NCBI GenBank assembly: GCA_030435675.1
Contig: JAUCMV010000006.1
Location: 124,001-188,000 of the forward strand
Origin: Steinernema hermaphroditum
Taxonomy: Eukaryota > Nematoda > Chromadorea > Rhabditida > Steinernematidae
Direction: 5' to 3'
DNA length: 64,000 bases
Part shown: positions 36,690 to 47,016 of the stretch, piece after piece
Layout of the letters: every line of letters starts with the position of its first letter
Numbering within the stretch: the stretch's first letter is position 1
Position numbers and translations under genes: made by a program
The notes under the pieces: model-generated
Databases searched by the model: none
Told to the model about the DNA's origin: nothing
What the model saw: the letters and a program-made list of their open reading frames with translations, nothing else

Positions 36690-37454
36690 TTAAAGTTGCT
36701 CCTCTTTAGGTTTAACTCCGTATTCCAAGTACACTTTGTCGATTTCGCCTTCGAGGAATTTGTTGTCTGCCTGCAGCGCCTTGTTCTTCTTGTTGACTGT
36801 CTCCAGTTGTTCTTGCAGCTTTTGGAATTGTTCGAACAGTTTGTCGTATTTCTTGTCGCAAGGTTCACATCGACCAAGCCATGAGTCTTCGGAATCTTCC
36901 AGAGACAGCAGATCATCTTTTGTTGGCTTGCTCACTGTATCTACCACGAACGAACGTCCTTTCTGCATATCCCGATCATTTAAGAAGGGTGGTTCGTCGT
37001 AAAAATCGTCGGCAGCTTCCATTCCATCGTCTTTCCCGGATGCAGCTTTCTCGATTTTTTTCTCCGGCCCTTCTTCGGTCACATGCTTCGAAACTTTCTC
37101 ATTAGTCGTTGGCTTCAGTGGGTTAGAAATTTTGCTGTGTGTGAGGTTCTTGCAACCGCCTTTTGCTTGTAGTTCCCAGCAATCTTCTAGTTGCTTATCA
37201 TCTTCCTCGGACAAATGTGGCAGAGTCGTGCCGTTCCCAGAGAGTTTCGTCTTAGCGAGTGCTGGTCCATCTGACTGAATCCTAGCTCTCCCATTTCTGC
37301 ATTTCGCTGTTGGCTTGATATTATCTAACGTCTTCTCAGTGGAACCATTCTTATGCACTCTTCGCTTCTTTGTCAATATCTCAGGTTCATCGTTATCCTT
37401 TAGACGTCTTGATCTGGTCTTGACGCCAAACTGTTTTTCAGTCGTTGAAGTCAT
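36690..37454 (-). CDS. Gene B, right copy: diverged coiled-coil protein
   Basis: 254 aa from the ATG at 37454 (or 270 aa from 37502). The first 33 codons equal the left copy; then the two proteins part. Conserved islands are NGSTEK, a single LSEEDDKQLEDCW motif where the left copy has two, and the C-terminal coiled coil (YDKLFEQFQKLQEQLE) ending LEYGVKPKEEQL. The middle is unrelated in length and composition, with a Glu/Lys-rich tract and DDFYDEPPFLNDRD. Both frames are intact, so the divergence looks functional, not decayed. Identity of the flanks resumes at GAGAGTGAGTC just after the stop. Confidence 0.75.
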   Translation of the reverse strand: MTSTTEKQFGVKTRSRRLKDNDEPEILTKKRRVHKNGSTEKTLDNIKPTAKCRNGRARIQSDGPALAKTKLSGNGTTLPHLSEEDDKQLEDCWELQAKGGCKNLTHSKISNPLKPTTNEKVSKHVTEEGPEKKIEKAASGKDDGMEAADDFYDEPPFLNDRDMQKGRSFVVDTVSKPTKDDLLSLEDSEDSWLGRCEPCDKKYDKLFEQFQKLQEQLETVNKKNKALQADNKFLEGEIDKVYLEYGVKPKEEQL

Positions 37455-38825
37455 GCTTATCATCAATCTCTCGATGGATGGCGATTGACCATAAATAGGC
37501 AAAGTTGGCCTATCGCATCGCTTTCTGCCTTTTAAGCATCACTTCTGGTCGATCTCTGAGGGCTGCGGTCTTCATCTTCTTTTTTGGTGACGCACCCTGT
37601 GGGCAAGTTTTCGATCTTCTTAGCCCAATTACTTCCAAATGACTCACAAGGAACGTTGACCCTTTTGTAGTAAACTAACTCTACCCACCCCACTTCACAA
37701 GTCGTTCGCAGTCGTTTTTTCCTTTCATCACCCGGACGGTCATGCCCTTCCATCAGGCGCGCTCCTCCCTGCCTTCTGCAAACAAACAGTCGATTAGCAG
37801 CGTCGAGCTCCGGCTCCGAATTGAAATCAAACTTTCCCACAGCGCCTCGGGCGACAACCCATCCATCTCGCGCGCTTTAATTAGTCGCCAACTGTCAGGT
37901 CTTAGACGGCGCCTCCCAACTCGGATTATGCAATATTCCCGACCTCCTTAGGCGGTGACCTCGCCTGTCGCCGTCGATTAGTGCGAAGAACTCACTTTCG
38001 CACCTTTCTGGGTCCTCACCACTACTGTAAACCTACAAAAGAGAAACGGACACCAAAATTAGCATGTGTCGTGTGGGAACCCTGTTCCTCTTTGTCCGCC
38101 CGCAACCTGAGCCGTCTTCTCCACCTAAACGACGTGTTTATTGGCGACGACTAATCGTCGTTCTGTTTGTTCGCGATCAAAGGTAGACCCGCCGCAGGCT
38201 CGTGGATTACAGGGTCCACCCTCCCACAACTACCTCAAAGACGATAAATCTGTCTGTCAACGTGTGTGGGCACTCTCTGTCCCTTTCCCGCCAGATAAGA
38301 TCGCCCGATGTTGCCATTCGCGCACCTTCGGACGTTTCATTCTAACTTGAGGTGACAGCTGGGCTGGCAGAGGCCGAAGACGGCGATTATTCATATTCTG
38401 ATCCGCATGTTTGGCTCCTTCCTTTGGCTACTTAGTCACGCCCCTCCCGACCCCTCCGAGTCGTATTTGCTCAGCTTCCTTCTTCTACGAACTTCGGATC
38501 CACCTGCGCCGATTTTCTTCTCTTCTTTCACCTAATCGTTTTCGCACCTTTCGGCCGCGTGTCCCGGTCAACTCCCTAATTGGCCTCTTCTCCCTCTTGG
38601 GGGAATTCGTTTAACGCGTAATGAACTCCGTTCGAGGATTCCCTCCGGAGGCAGGCGATTAATCACCGCCTAAAAGGTGCCGAGATTCGCTATTCTCCCG
38701 CTGGCCGCTTCGTTTATTCATTAATGAATTCTCGGCCATATCGATATCTTCTTCTTGCAGAGGAGCTCCCCGGCGCCGCCCCCTTTCGCCCTTTTCCGCC
38801 GCCGGACAGTCGCCACTCAGACGCA
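37455..38825. promoter_or_regulatory. Shared A/B promoter region, right arm
   Basis: Near-identical counterpart of 25913-27283, between gene B (-) and gene A (+). No core promoter element could be fixed. Confidence 0.4.
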
Positions 38826-39754
38826 ATGGCGCCCCGACTGTTGATTCTCGCCATTTTCCTCCTCTTCTCACCTTCCGAGGCTTCTGTCCGCTACAACCAA
38901 AGACTCTTTGTCCAAACAAGGTACTCCAATGTCCCTGGACTTTGAACAAATCTGAATTTAAGGGCGATCTCCTTCACCGACCCCACGAAGCATGGTTTCC
39001 GGATCATTTTGGACGATGATTTCCTCAAGAATCATCTTGCCCCCACACTTCTTCCCACCCTCTACGTCTCCGCCATCCCCCTCAAAGCTGGGGATCCTAC
39101 CGTATCCCGCGTCATCTACCCCGACACGGTGAACGAAGAGAAACAGGTGACCCTCAACGACCTGCGGGAGCGCTCGTGGTACTTCGTGTGCATCGAGTGG
39201 GAGAACTTCAACCGCCACAATGAGACCACGGGAGCTGACTGTCGTGTCTTCCGCACATTGGACCGCTTCGGAAAGTCAGCAGACAGCGTTGTGTCCGACA
39301 TCGAAGTTGCCGATGCCACTTCTCAGCTAATGACCTTCCGACTCCGTGCGCATGTTGAGTTCCCTGTTCGCGTCTCCGTTTCCCTTCAAGGCGGGCAGGC
39401 GCCTCTCCCCGCAACGCAGAACTTCGTCTTCCGCGATTCTGCCGACCTAGACGTCATCTTTCCCTTCCTCCGTCAGGACACCAACTACGGCAGACTCTGT
39501 GTGCTCGAGGAGCCCCTGGTCAACGGATTCACCGCCATGGGAAGACTCGTATCTGGCCTCAGGACCGAAAAATGCTACTTCAGTGAGTTTCTCCTTTTCG
39601 TGTCTTTCCAATGAATCCACCTTCAGATGACCTCAAGACGAAAGACTACGACATTCACACGGTAGTCGAGGCGAGCGCCTTCAAATCCGCCAACTCCGCC
39701 ACCTTCGCCGCGCTCCCGCTCCTCGCGTTAATCGCCTTCGTCGTGGGTCGATAA
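38826..39754 (+). CDS. Gene A, right copy: GPI-anchored-type surface protein
   Basis: Exons 38826-38920, 38963-39582 and 39627-39754 give 280 aa, the same structure as the left copy with the same phases. Signal peptide and hydrophobic C-terminal tail are intact. The stop is TAA here and TAG in the left copy, at the very edge of the repeat. Both copies appear functional. Confidence 0.85.
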
Positions 39755-39756
39755 CT

Positions 39757-41267
39757 GCCGTTCATCCGCAAACATAGTTCACACGGGTCTCCAATCTCTA
39801 TCTCTCTCAGTTCACTTCCCTAATCCTCCTCTGTACATACCCGCTGCTGCCAGTTCCAGTGAGGCTCCGCCAACGCCTACCGTAGATGTAAATCGTCGTT
39901 GTTTACTAGTCGTCCAGTACTCCTCGTTGTGTAATAAAAATTTGTCGCTTAGTCTTCGTCTTCGTCTCGGCTCTAATTATGAGCAGCTGTTTCCGCTCGC
40001 GCGGCGACCGTGTCGGCCGTTATGAGAGCCAGGATTAGGAAGCCGCGCGCCAAGGATTAGTCAAAGTGTCATTTACGACAAGAGGGCCATGATCAATTGC
40101 TCGAGTGCTTGCGCAATTTCTTGTTCTTTGTGAGTTGCGCTGATGGAAAAATGATTTGATTCGGAAATAAGTGTCTTTGGCAGAGTCCGGAATTGGGCGA
40201 AGACGAATTCAATTTGCAGCAAGCGACGTATAGTAATTGAACTCAATTTTTTACCACTTAGATACTGAAGGAAATGTGGAAATAGAGTAGTGCGAGTGTT
40301 GTGTAAGCCTAGGGGATAAATATGTAGCTTCGTCATGGGGCGATTTTACGCTTTATGCACTGAGTGTGTCATAGTAATCCATGTTATGCATATTATAAAT
40401 TCTGTTTTCTAGTTCTTCAGAAACAGAGCTATAACAAAGGAAAGGTTGATATAAAATATTAGTTCGTTAATATCATGACCAGCAACTCAGGGCTCATGTT
40501 CGGAAAGACCATAAGTCATCCGGACGTCCGTTTCCCCAGTTTATATGGTTTTCTTAAAATCTGAAAGTCCTGCAGCTCATGGGATCCTTTCTGATTGGGT
40601 GAGGAGGCGATACAAAAAAACCTCACAAATATTATTCGTTCTCCTTATGGAATCGAACCACAACGAATTTCCGCTCATATCCAGAAAATGTTCTCGTGTG
40701 AGGTGAAGCGTTGAAGCGATCATGTCATCACTCTTGTATATACACATGTTCGGCGTCAGCACTAAATAAGTACATCCTGGGTGTTTTGGGAAATCCGGAC
40801 CCATCCGCCTCGGCCTAATTTTCAAGAAGCGTGTTCAGCCCTGCATCGACGCAAAAGGTGGCCACCTCGAGTGATACTTCGAGCACCAAATGCTTGACGA
40901 ATTGCGACCGCTCAACGACGGATGGAGAGGCAAACGGTCGGAGTCCGTCTAACAGAAGACCAACAGTGGCTCCGAGGCGTGACCAAGGTGAAGGACATCG
41001 CTGAAGACATCGATGAAGCCGCAAGAAGAAGAAAGTGGAACTTCGCCTTGGAAGATGACGAACGGAAACTCGGAAAAATGGCTGTATCGGCTAGAGGAAT
41101 CTCGTAAGGAGGCCTCGCGGACGACCTCGGACCCGATGGAGTGATGTCTTCTCGAACAAACTAGGCAGCAGGAGATGGCGACACCGAGTGCCAGAAAAAG
41201 CCAGATAGAGGTTAAATATGGGGTGCGACAACATGTAAAATCACGAATAAATTGGTAAACTCGTAAT
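39757..41267. other. Right flank of the inverted repeat
   Basis: AATAAA at about 39933 is a probable poly(A) signal of gene A. A minus-strand frame at 40073-40230 ends SISATHKEQEIAQALEQL, which recalls the C-terminus of class III aminotransferases, but no other exon of such an enzyme is present. It may be a fragment. Nothing else supported. Confidence 0.3.
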
Positions 41268-42299
41268 TCAGTCAATCATAAACAAGCAATACGACAAACA
41301 GCTATTATCTTCGGTGCAGTCTTTGAACGTCATCTGGTCCCATTGTTCTCCTCCGAAGAATCCAATCACAATCCGCCTGTTCACCGCCACAGGATGTCTC
41401 ATTTCATAGAATACCTGAGCATCTTCTTCATATTCTGACGAGACTGTTTCGTCCAAGATAGCTTCTTCTGGCAGGCGATCGAATTTTGTGAATTTCTCCT
41501 CGAAAACGTGGTAGTCCATCAGCTTACAGAGTCCACAAATGGTCTTCGGTCGTGTGAACTTATGGGGTTGTTGTAGCCACACGTCGGTCAGCAGCTTGAG
41601 AAAGGGCTTAGTTCTGCATTTCTGCGTCACTTCGACGCATTCCACGTTATCGGAGAGGGCAATTTGTATGAGGTTCTCGACGGGCGCCTCCTCGATGAAC
41701 TTTTCATACGTCACGTGCCGAAGTTTTTGCGATTCTACCGACATTTGCAGCTTCTCGTCGATTAGCGGGCTGCTGACATTGTCGTCAATGGTGATGTCGT
41801 TGAAGACGATGCTTCGTGGTATAATGTTCAGGAGGTAATCAGGATTGTAGATAGGCAGATCGTTTCGCTCCCAGGGTGGAATCACGGATACGGCCAAGCA
41901 TTTCATGTCGCATTTCACACTTCTGAGGAACTTCTTTATTTCCTCTGGAGTCACGGGATTCCAGTTGAGTTTATCCAGGTCTTCGTAAGTCTTGCTTTCG
42001 TGAAGGCTCACAGTAAATTCCTTCTCGTATAGATGACTGAACTGCTTTACATCGCATTCTGTGAGATCGGCATAGCTATTTGGCAAAAACTTTGGCAGAT
42101 TCTGCTCCTTGACAAGTGCGCATTCGATCTTTGACTTATCCGGACTCACGTAGAGGAGATAGTAGCTGACGAACCATCGCTCCTTCCATTGCTTCGCAAC
42201 TTTGCCAAAGGTTCCGTTCAAGGAGGCAAGAGCTTCGTAGCTTGAAACGGGAAGCGTTCGCAGGACTTCATTCATAAACAGCACACAGACGTCGTCCAT
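41268..42299 (-). CDS. Intronless F-box-like protein, 343 aa
   Basis: One uninterrupted exon from ATG 42299 to TAG. The start MDDVCVLFMNEVLRTLPVSS, followed by LASLNGTFGKVAKQW, has the form of the divergent F-box-like N-termini common in nematode lineage-specific families. The rest is unique to me; it is acidic near the C-terminus (LDETVSSEYEEDAQ) and ends SYCLFMID. No signal peptide or membrane segment. The lack of introns beside intron-rich neighbours suggests a retrocopy or a family that lost introns. Confidence 0.65.
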   Translation of the reverse strand: MDDVCVLFMNEVLRTLPVSSYEALASLNGTFGKVAKQWKERWFVSYYLLYVSPDKSKIECALVKEQNLPKFLPNSYADLTECDVKQFSHLYEKEFTVSLHESKTYEDLDKLNWNPVTPEEIKKFLRSVKCDMKCLAVSVIPPWERNDLPIYNPDYLLNIIPRSIVFNDITIDDNVSSPLIDEKLQMSVESQKLRHVTYEKFIEEAPVENLIQIALSDNVECVEVTQKCRTKPFLKLLTDVWLQQPHKFTRPKTICGLCKLMDYHVFEEKFTKFDRLPEEAILDETVSSEYEEDAQVFYEMRHPVAVNRRIVIGFFGGEQWDQMTFKDCTEDNSCLSYCLFMID

Positions 42300-42572
42300 T
42301 TTCAGTAAGCTTCATCGCATAGGAATCACAAATACAATATTCATAAACGTATTTAGCACATCTTGCAATAGTATGTGTGGTCGAAAGCTATGCGTCTGTG
42401 TCCTGAACGGAATATCCTGACAGGGTTCATCTGTAATGCTACGATGCCTTTGTGGCTGGCTACAGCCTTAAAAGGAAGAAAAAACAAAAGATTGACTCAG
42501 AAGGAAGGCAGCATTGACCGGTAGATGCTCAACACAATTGTTATGATACCAGTCTTTCGATCACAGTCGAAC

Positions 42573-42640
42573 GCTCGAGGACGGGGTCGAACCCGTGACC
42601 TCCTGCGTCGTAAAGCGCCTTAGACCAATAGGTCACAGAC
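42573..42640 (-). repeat. tRNA-like relic
   Basis: Minus strand: GACCTATTGGTCTAAGGCG (A box), TTTACGACGC (anticodon arm, ACG-like) and GGTCACGGGTTCGACCCCG (T arm with a 6-nt loop). The acceptor stem does not pair, so it is probably a tRNA-Arg-like pseudogene or a tRNA-derived repeat. Confidence 0.45.
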
Positions 42641-43266
42641 ACATCTGCATTTCACCAGCTAGACGTGCCTTATCAAGTCGAACCGTCGAATATAGCAGAT
42701 TCAGGTTTCAGCAATAATCGCCTGAGGCATGTAAAGTGCGTCTTGTTGGTGGATCGAATGTTACCGACGAAATTGACGACATAAGACGGAACAACTGGAA
42801 TCTTTTTTTGAACTAGGCTGAGTGGATTAATGACGGGATTAGAAACACGATCTAGCAAAAAAGGTTCAATTATGGACGCGTGCACGCATATTCACGAGAG
42901 ACTTGTTCCCGTGAACGGCTGGATACCATTTAAGATTTATGGGCATCGAGCGGACCGCTCACTTTTTCCAACAAAGTACGTGGGTAAGTTCCGCGTTTTA
43001 TTTTTGTTCGAGAGAGTTTAATCGGTTTCCCCTTTAGTGCAATTATTGATCTTAAACCGGTCACTCTTGAATAGGACTGGATTTTTTTTTGTCTGCGAGG
43101 AGTGCAACTTTAGCAAAATTTTGAATTTAATCATATATTCAGATTCTAATCTGAAAATAATTGCCATATCCGGAAGTCTCGTGTTTGTCGTTTCAGTTAT
43201 TATAATGCGGATCTGTACATGCACTGATAATGTACTCCGTGACTCAAAAACAGTTTGTAATCATAT
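42641..43266. other. Intergenic, nothing recognised
   Basis: No exon or repeat supported. Confidence 0.3.
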
Positions 43267-43559
43267 GCAGCGAGTAGGGATGCACCGGAACGGAAACCAG
43301 AACGAACCGGAATCAGTCAGAAGGTCCGGGGTTCGAATCCACCCGCAAGCAAAACTTTTTTATTTTCGTATTTCCTTGACATAGCGTTCTGGAAACTGTT
43401 TGATTGTCTGATTCTACGTAAGAAAAATTTAAATTTATGGAAAAACGTGCGGAAAAAGTACATAAAAAAAGTTTTGCTCGCGGGCGGAATCGAACCCCTG
43501 ACCTTCTGACTGATTCCGGTTCGTTCCGGTTTCCGTTCCGGTGCATCCCTAGTAACGAG
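43267..43559. mobile_element. hAT-like palindromic MITE
   Basis: The element 43275-43551 (277 bp) begins TAGGGATGCACCGGAACGG and ends CCGTTCCGGTGCATCCCTA, a known hAT-type terminus. Flanks GCAGCGAG and GTAACGAG agree at 6 of 8 positions, an old target duplication. The inverted arms are about 100 bp and include GGGGTTCGAATCC, identical to a Pol III B box, then CCCGCAAGCAAAAC. Non-coding. Confidence 0.8.
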
Positions 43560-44666
43560 AAAGCAACAAACAAAATGAAATAAGAATCGGTCTTACAAAA
43601 ATGTGTCTTTTACAAGAAGTGGTGGCTATGCTGATATCTTAATCTTCTTGATTATTCAAAGATAAATCGCCTTTTGATTTGTTTTCATATCACACCAATT
43701 CAGTTGATCGATGGAGCGATGTTCCTCCTCCATAGAAAAGAGGAACTCCTTTGCCGAACACGATTGTTTTCCGGTGACACATTCTCTACATATGTTCTAT
43801 TCGTTACTAAAATAAAAACGCAACACGGAACTAATGATCCTACTCCGATCGAGTGTTCCCACCAGAGTTCTTGGACAGTTTACTATTTATTAAGCCTAAG
43901 TCCTACCTTCTTTCAATGGAAATAAACACAACACCAAGAAAAGAAAAAGTGTTTTTATATTCTCATCTCTCTGCTTACCCCAATTGTCTTTTGATCTTTC
44001 CTTTAACACCGCAATCCCGTTCGCCAAAATGTTACATTACACTTCGTACTATGCTCAGGAGGTCACGTTCTCGACTGCTGACTCATACCATCCATATGGA
44101 AGTGATCAACACTCTATAAAATAACCAGGTTTTTGAGAGGTTTTTACTTTAAAGGAACGCAGTTTTAGATTAAAAACAAGTCGTCTTTTTTGGTTTCTGT
44201 GTTATTAAAATCGCCCTGCCTCTTAATCGTTAACATATGTAGGACTAAGGTGCCTCAAGTATGCAATACATTAAGTGGAAAACAAGAAAAAACAGTGAAT
44301 GCATAAGCCACATAATATTGGCGACTAATCGCCATGTACGTAATCTCCCATACTATAGGTTAGTGACCCATCTGTCATCATCTATCAGTCTCACAACTTG
44401 TAAGTTCCTTCCTGGTATCATATCATCACAGAAGGGAACACACGTTTCCGGCGGTCAATTACACAGCTGGTACTATTACACAACAAAAAATCCAAAGATT
44501 GTTTTCCCTCTTTCGCTCGCACGAATATGTCCGACGAAGCGGTGCGTGAGACACCGGTTAGGGAAGGAACGCCCTCGGGGTATGCTGACTTCAGCACTCG
44601 GCTATCCCTGCGCTATCATTCACACCCGCTCGCCAGCAAGTCTGCCACCCGTGCGACGGCGAAAGC
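43560..44666. other. Upstream of BRICHOS gene
   Basis: No clear exon. A 31-codon frame at 44029-44124 (+) reads protein-like but stands alone. Confidence 0.3.
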
Positions 44667-46774
44667 ATGCAATCGGCTCCTTCATCCGTAAGACTCAGCT
44701 AAATCACGTACGTTATGCCTAATCTCCTAATCTTCAGGGTCACACAAGTGCCTGCACAGCTACCGTAATTGCTTTGATAATCGCATGCATAAGTTCCCTT
44801 GCCACTCTTCTCCTCGCCAACTACCTCTACACGGGAATCAGCTGTAATGCGCGGCATCCAAAAGACGTCGACGCTCCTCAGAAGCGGGCGCTATTCGACA
44901 GAAACGTATGCGAATCGGGCGGATTACTGTACAAATGATCTGATCACTTTCAGGGTCGCTGGGACGGTTCGGAGCGTATCGTCATTGCCGAAAAGGTTTG
45001 TTGTCGTTCTTTTGTAAAAATTCGCGCGAAATTCCACAAATTCCATCGAGTGGCGTTCAGACGCGCGACCGTTAAATCGGGAAACTGACCGAGGAATTTT
45101 CCGTTTTTGTGATCAAGACACGTAGCAATCAGATGACTTGAGCTGACTTCAAAACAAACCAAAGTTCAAGCCTCTTTAAATGATCAGTAGTCACGAGGAA
45201 GTGATGTATAATAATGATTCTACCGTACAGAGTCGAAACATGGCTGACGTCGTATGTACTAAGAAAAGTTTCAAGTGCCCTAAAATGACTCAACGAATAG
45301 TATGATCTATCGGTGGCTCTATTTTCTTACGTTTCCAGGCTGTGTTATCGACATATGCTACAAAGAGCCCTAAGGCAAAAAAAAACAATAAATCTTACGG
45401 TTCTGACACGAAATTGTCTGCTCTTCACGACACAAAGAACCACGACGCTGACACGGCCTGGTTCGTTCTTGTATAGTAGTATGAATCTTCAAGTTCAGTT
45501 TTCCGAACATTAAAAACCAACTGCCTAGTGCAATTTCAGTTGATCTTTTAATTTTACGACATCCATTGTCGCGATCGAATTCGCCCAACTTGTGATACTA
45601 TACTTTGTGTTGCGAGAAATTCGCCTTTGTTGAGGTCAGTACTAGGCTTTTCGGATCGAATATTTCAGAAATGGCTATTTGATTTAAAACTCAAAGATTT
45701 TGCCGTATCCGACAAGCACAGCCCCGTTCCTTAGACCCTGTTTCATCTTCCTTTTCAAAGTTTGCTATCGAAAATTGTTATTTCATGCAGAAAACATGAT
45801 TTCTCTCATCTACCCTTGCTGTAAACACGTACTTGTGGAATGCAAGTTTTCCATTTGACGCTGCTGGTGACCTTGCAAAACGAGAATGTTTCTGTTTTCG
45901 TCGCTCATCTGCACTTATGGGGGAGAGATGATGTTCCGGAACAAACTACAGTCAGTTCTTTGCTGAAAACTGTGCTGAATTTCCAGCAGGAACTCATTCG
46001 CAGTTGTATATCATAAAAGTCCTAGTAGAAACCGGAAGCCATGCTTACCTTTATTCAACTCGGCTGTGTCTAATTATCAAGAATTTTAGGTTTCTAAACA
46101 TTAGGGGCCGTGTGTACATCATCTGTGCAAAAAAAAACAATCAGAATCCCCCTACTCTGGAGTCAGATCTTATTTCAAAGATCGATACCCACTGCACTCG
46201 CCCTATAAAATGTTACAAATTGCAGAACGTCACCGTCGTCAGAGCCCACTCCAACGATCGTTGCTACGTCGTACCACTTCGCCTTGCTGTCGACCAACAA
46301 CAGGTTCCCCTTTTTCTTCCTTCTTACACTTCGGCCTTTAAATTCTAGTTAAAGCAACATGTGGAGCTTGTCGAGGAGATAACCAATCCGACGATCCTCG
46401 AGAAAGTCGCCGGAGTCGACGCTGTCGACTTTTGCCACGATCACCGCGTCTTCTTCATGGCCGATCCGCAGGCGAAACTTCCTTCCAGGCGTCGTAGACG
46501 AGACGCAGAGAAAACCGTTGATCCTCAGAAGTTGAAGTACGAGGAGCGCTCGCCGCGATGCATGGATGTCCTTCTTGACTGTGCTGATGGAAAGATCGGA
46601 GAAGTGCACTCCTGTTTCACGTGGATCAACGGAGTCATGGCCATGGATCGTGAATGCCTCTCTCCCACGGAATTCAAGGTTACTCTTCAGAAGCCTAAAG
46701 GTCGCATCCTGAAGATCCAGAAGGAACAGTGGGACATCTGTAAGGAACGGCGGAAGGAGGGACTCCGTTGCTGA
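44667..46774 (+). CDS. Type II membrane BRICHOS-domain protein
   Basis: Exons 44667-44687, 44738-44905, 44954-44995, 46226-46303 and 46349-46774 give 244 aa; all junctions are phase 0. A short Ser-rich cytosolic end (MQSAPSS) is followed by a signal-anchor (ATVIALIIACISSLATLLLA). The BRICHOS-like region runs from ERIVIAEKNVTVV through DRCYVVPL to VDFCHDHRVFFM, giving the conserved D..C..C spacing. Next comes a polybasic SRRRRRDAEK, a likely proprotein-convertase site, then a Cys-containing tail (CMDVLLDC, VHSCF). Family knowledge: BRICHOS is an intramolecular chaperone of secreted or membrane proproteins. Intron 3 is 1.2 kb. Start choice rests on frame alone. Confidence 0.65.
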
Positions 46775-47016
46775 TAAATACGCGTTTTGCTCAATGATCT
46801 GAATGTACATAGAATCATCTTACGTTAGTCTTTCATCACCTCATAGATGGAATAGTAAACAGGAAAAGTAAAGTATAATACATCATCAGCGCCTAGAGCG
46901 CCAAACCATTCGTCATCCAGTTCGGCTAGAATCAAATTTTTATAGTTCCGTGTAACATGGAACATTAAACGGATAAAGAAAATACAGTACATAACCTTCA
47001 CCGGCACTTCACTTCA

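Larger units (their letters stand above)
35198..39755 (-). repeat. Right arm of the large inverted repeat
   Basis: Reverse complement of 24985-29655, about 4.56 kb. Small changes include CCTTAGGCGG for CCTGAGGCGG near 37950 and a short deletion near 35980. Gene order read from the centre outwards: tail, gene B (-), promoter, gene A (+). Confidence 0.95.

Noticed and set aside
42573..42640. Working tRNA-Arg(ACG)
   Set aside because: Acceptor stem does not pair and the T loop has six bases.
44261..44722. 153-codon frame as the first exon of the BRICHOS gene
   Set aside because: Its phase at the 44687 donor does not lead into the membrane-segment frame; a short exon from ATG 44667 does.
46825..47007. 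60-codon minus-strand gene
   Set aside because: Falls in the 3' region shared by the BRICHOS and POLD3 genes, with no start or splice support.
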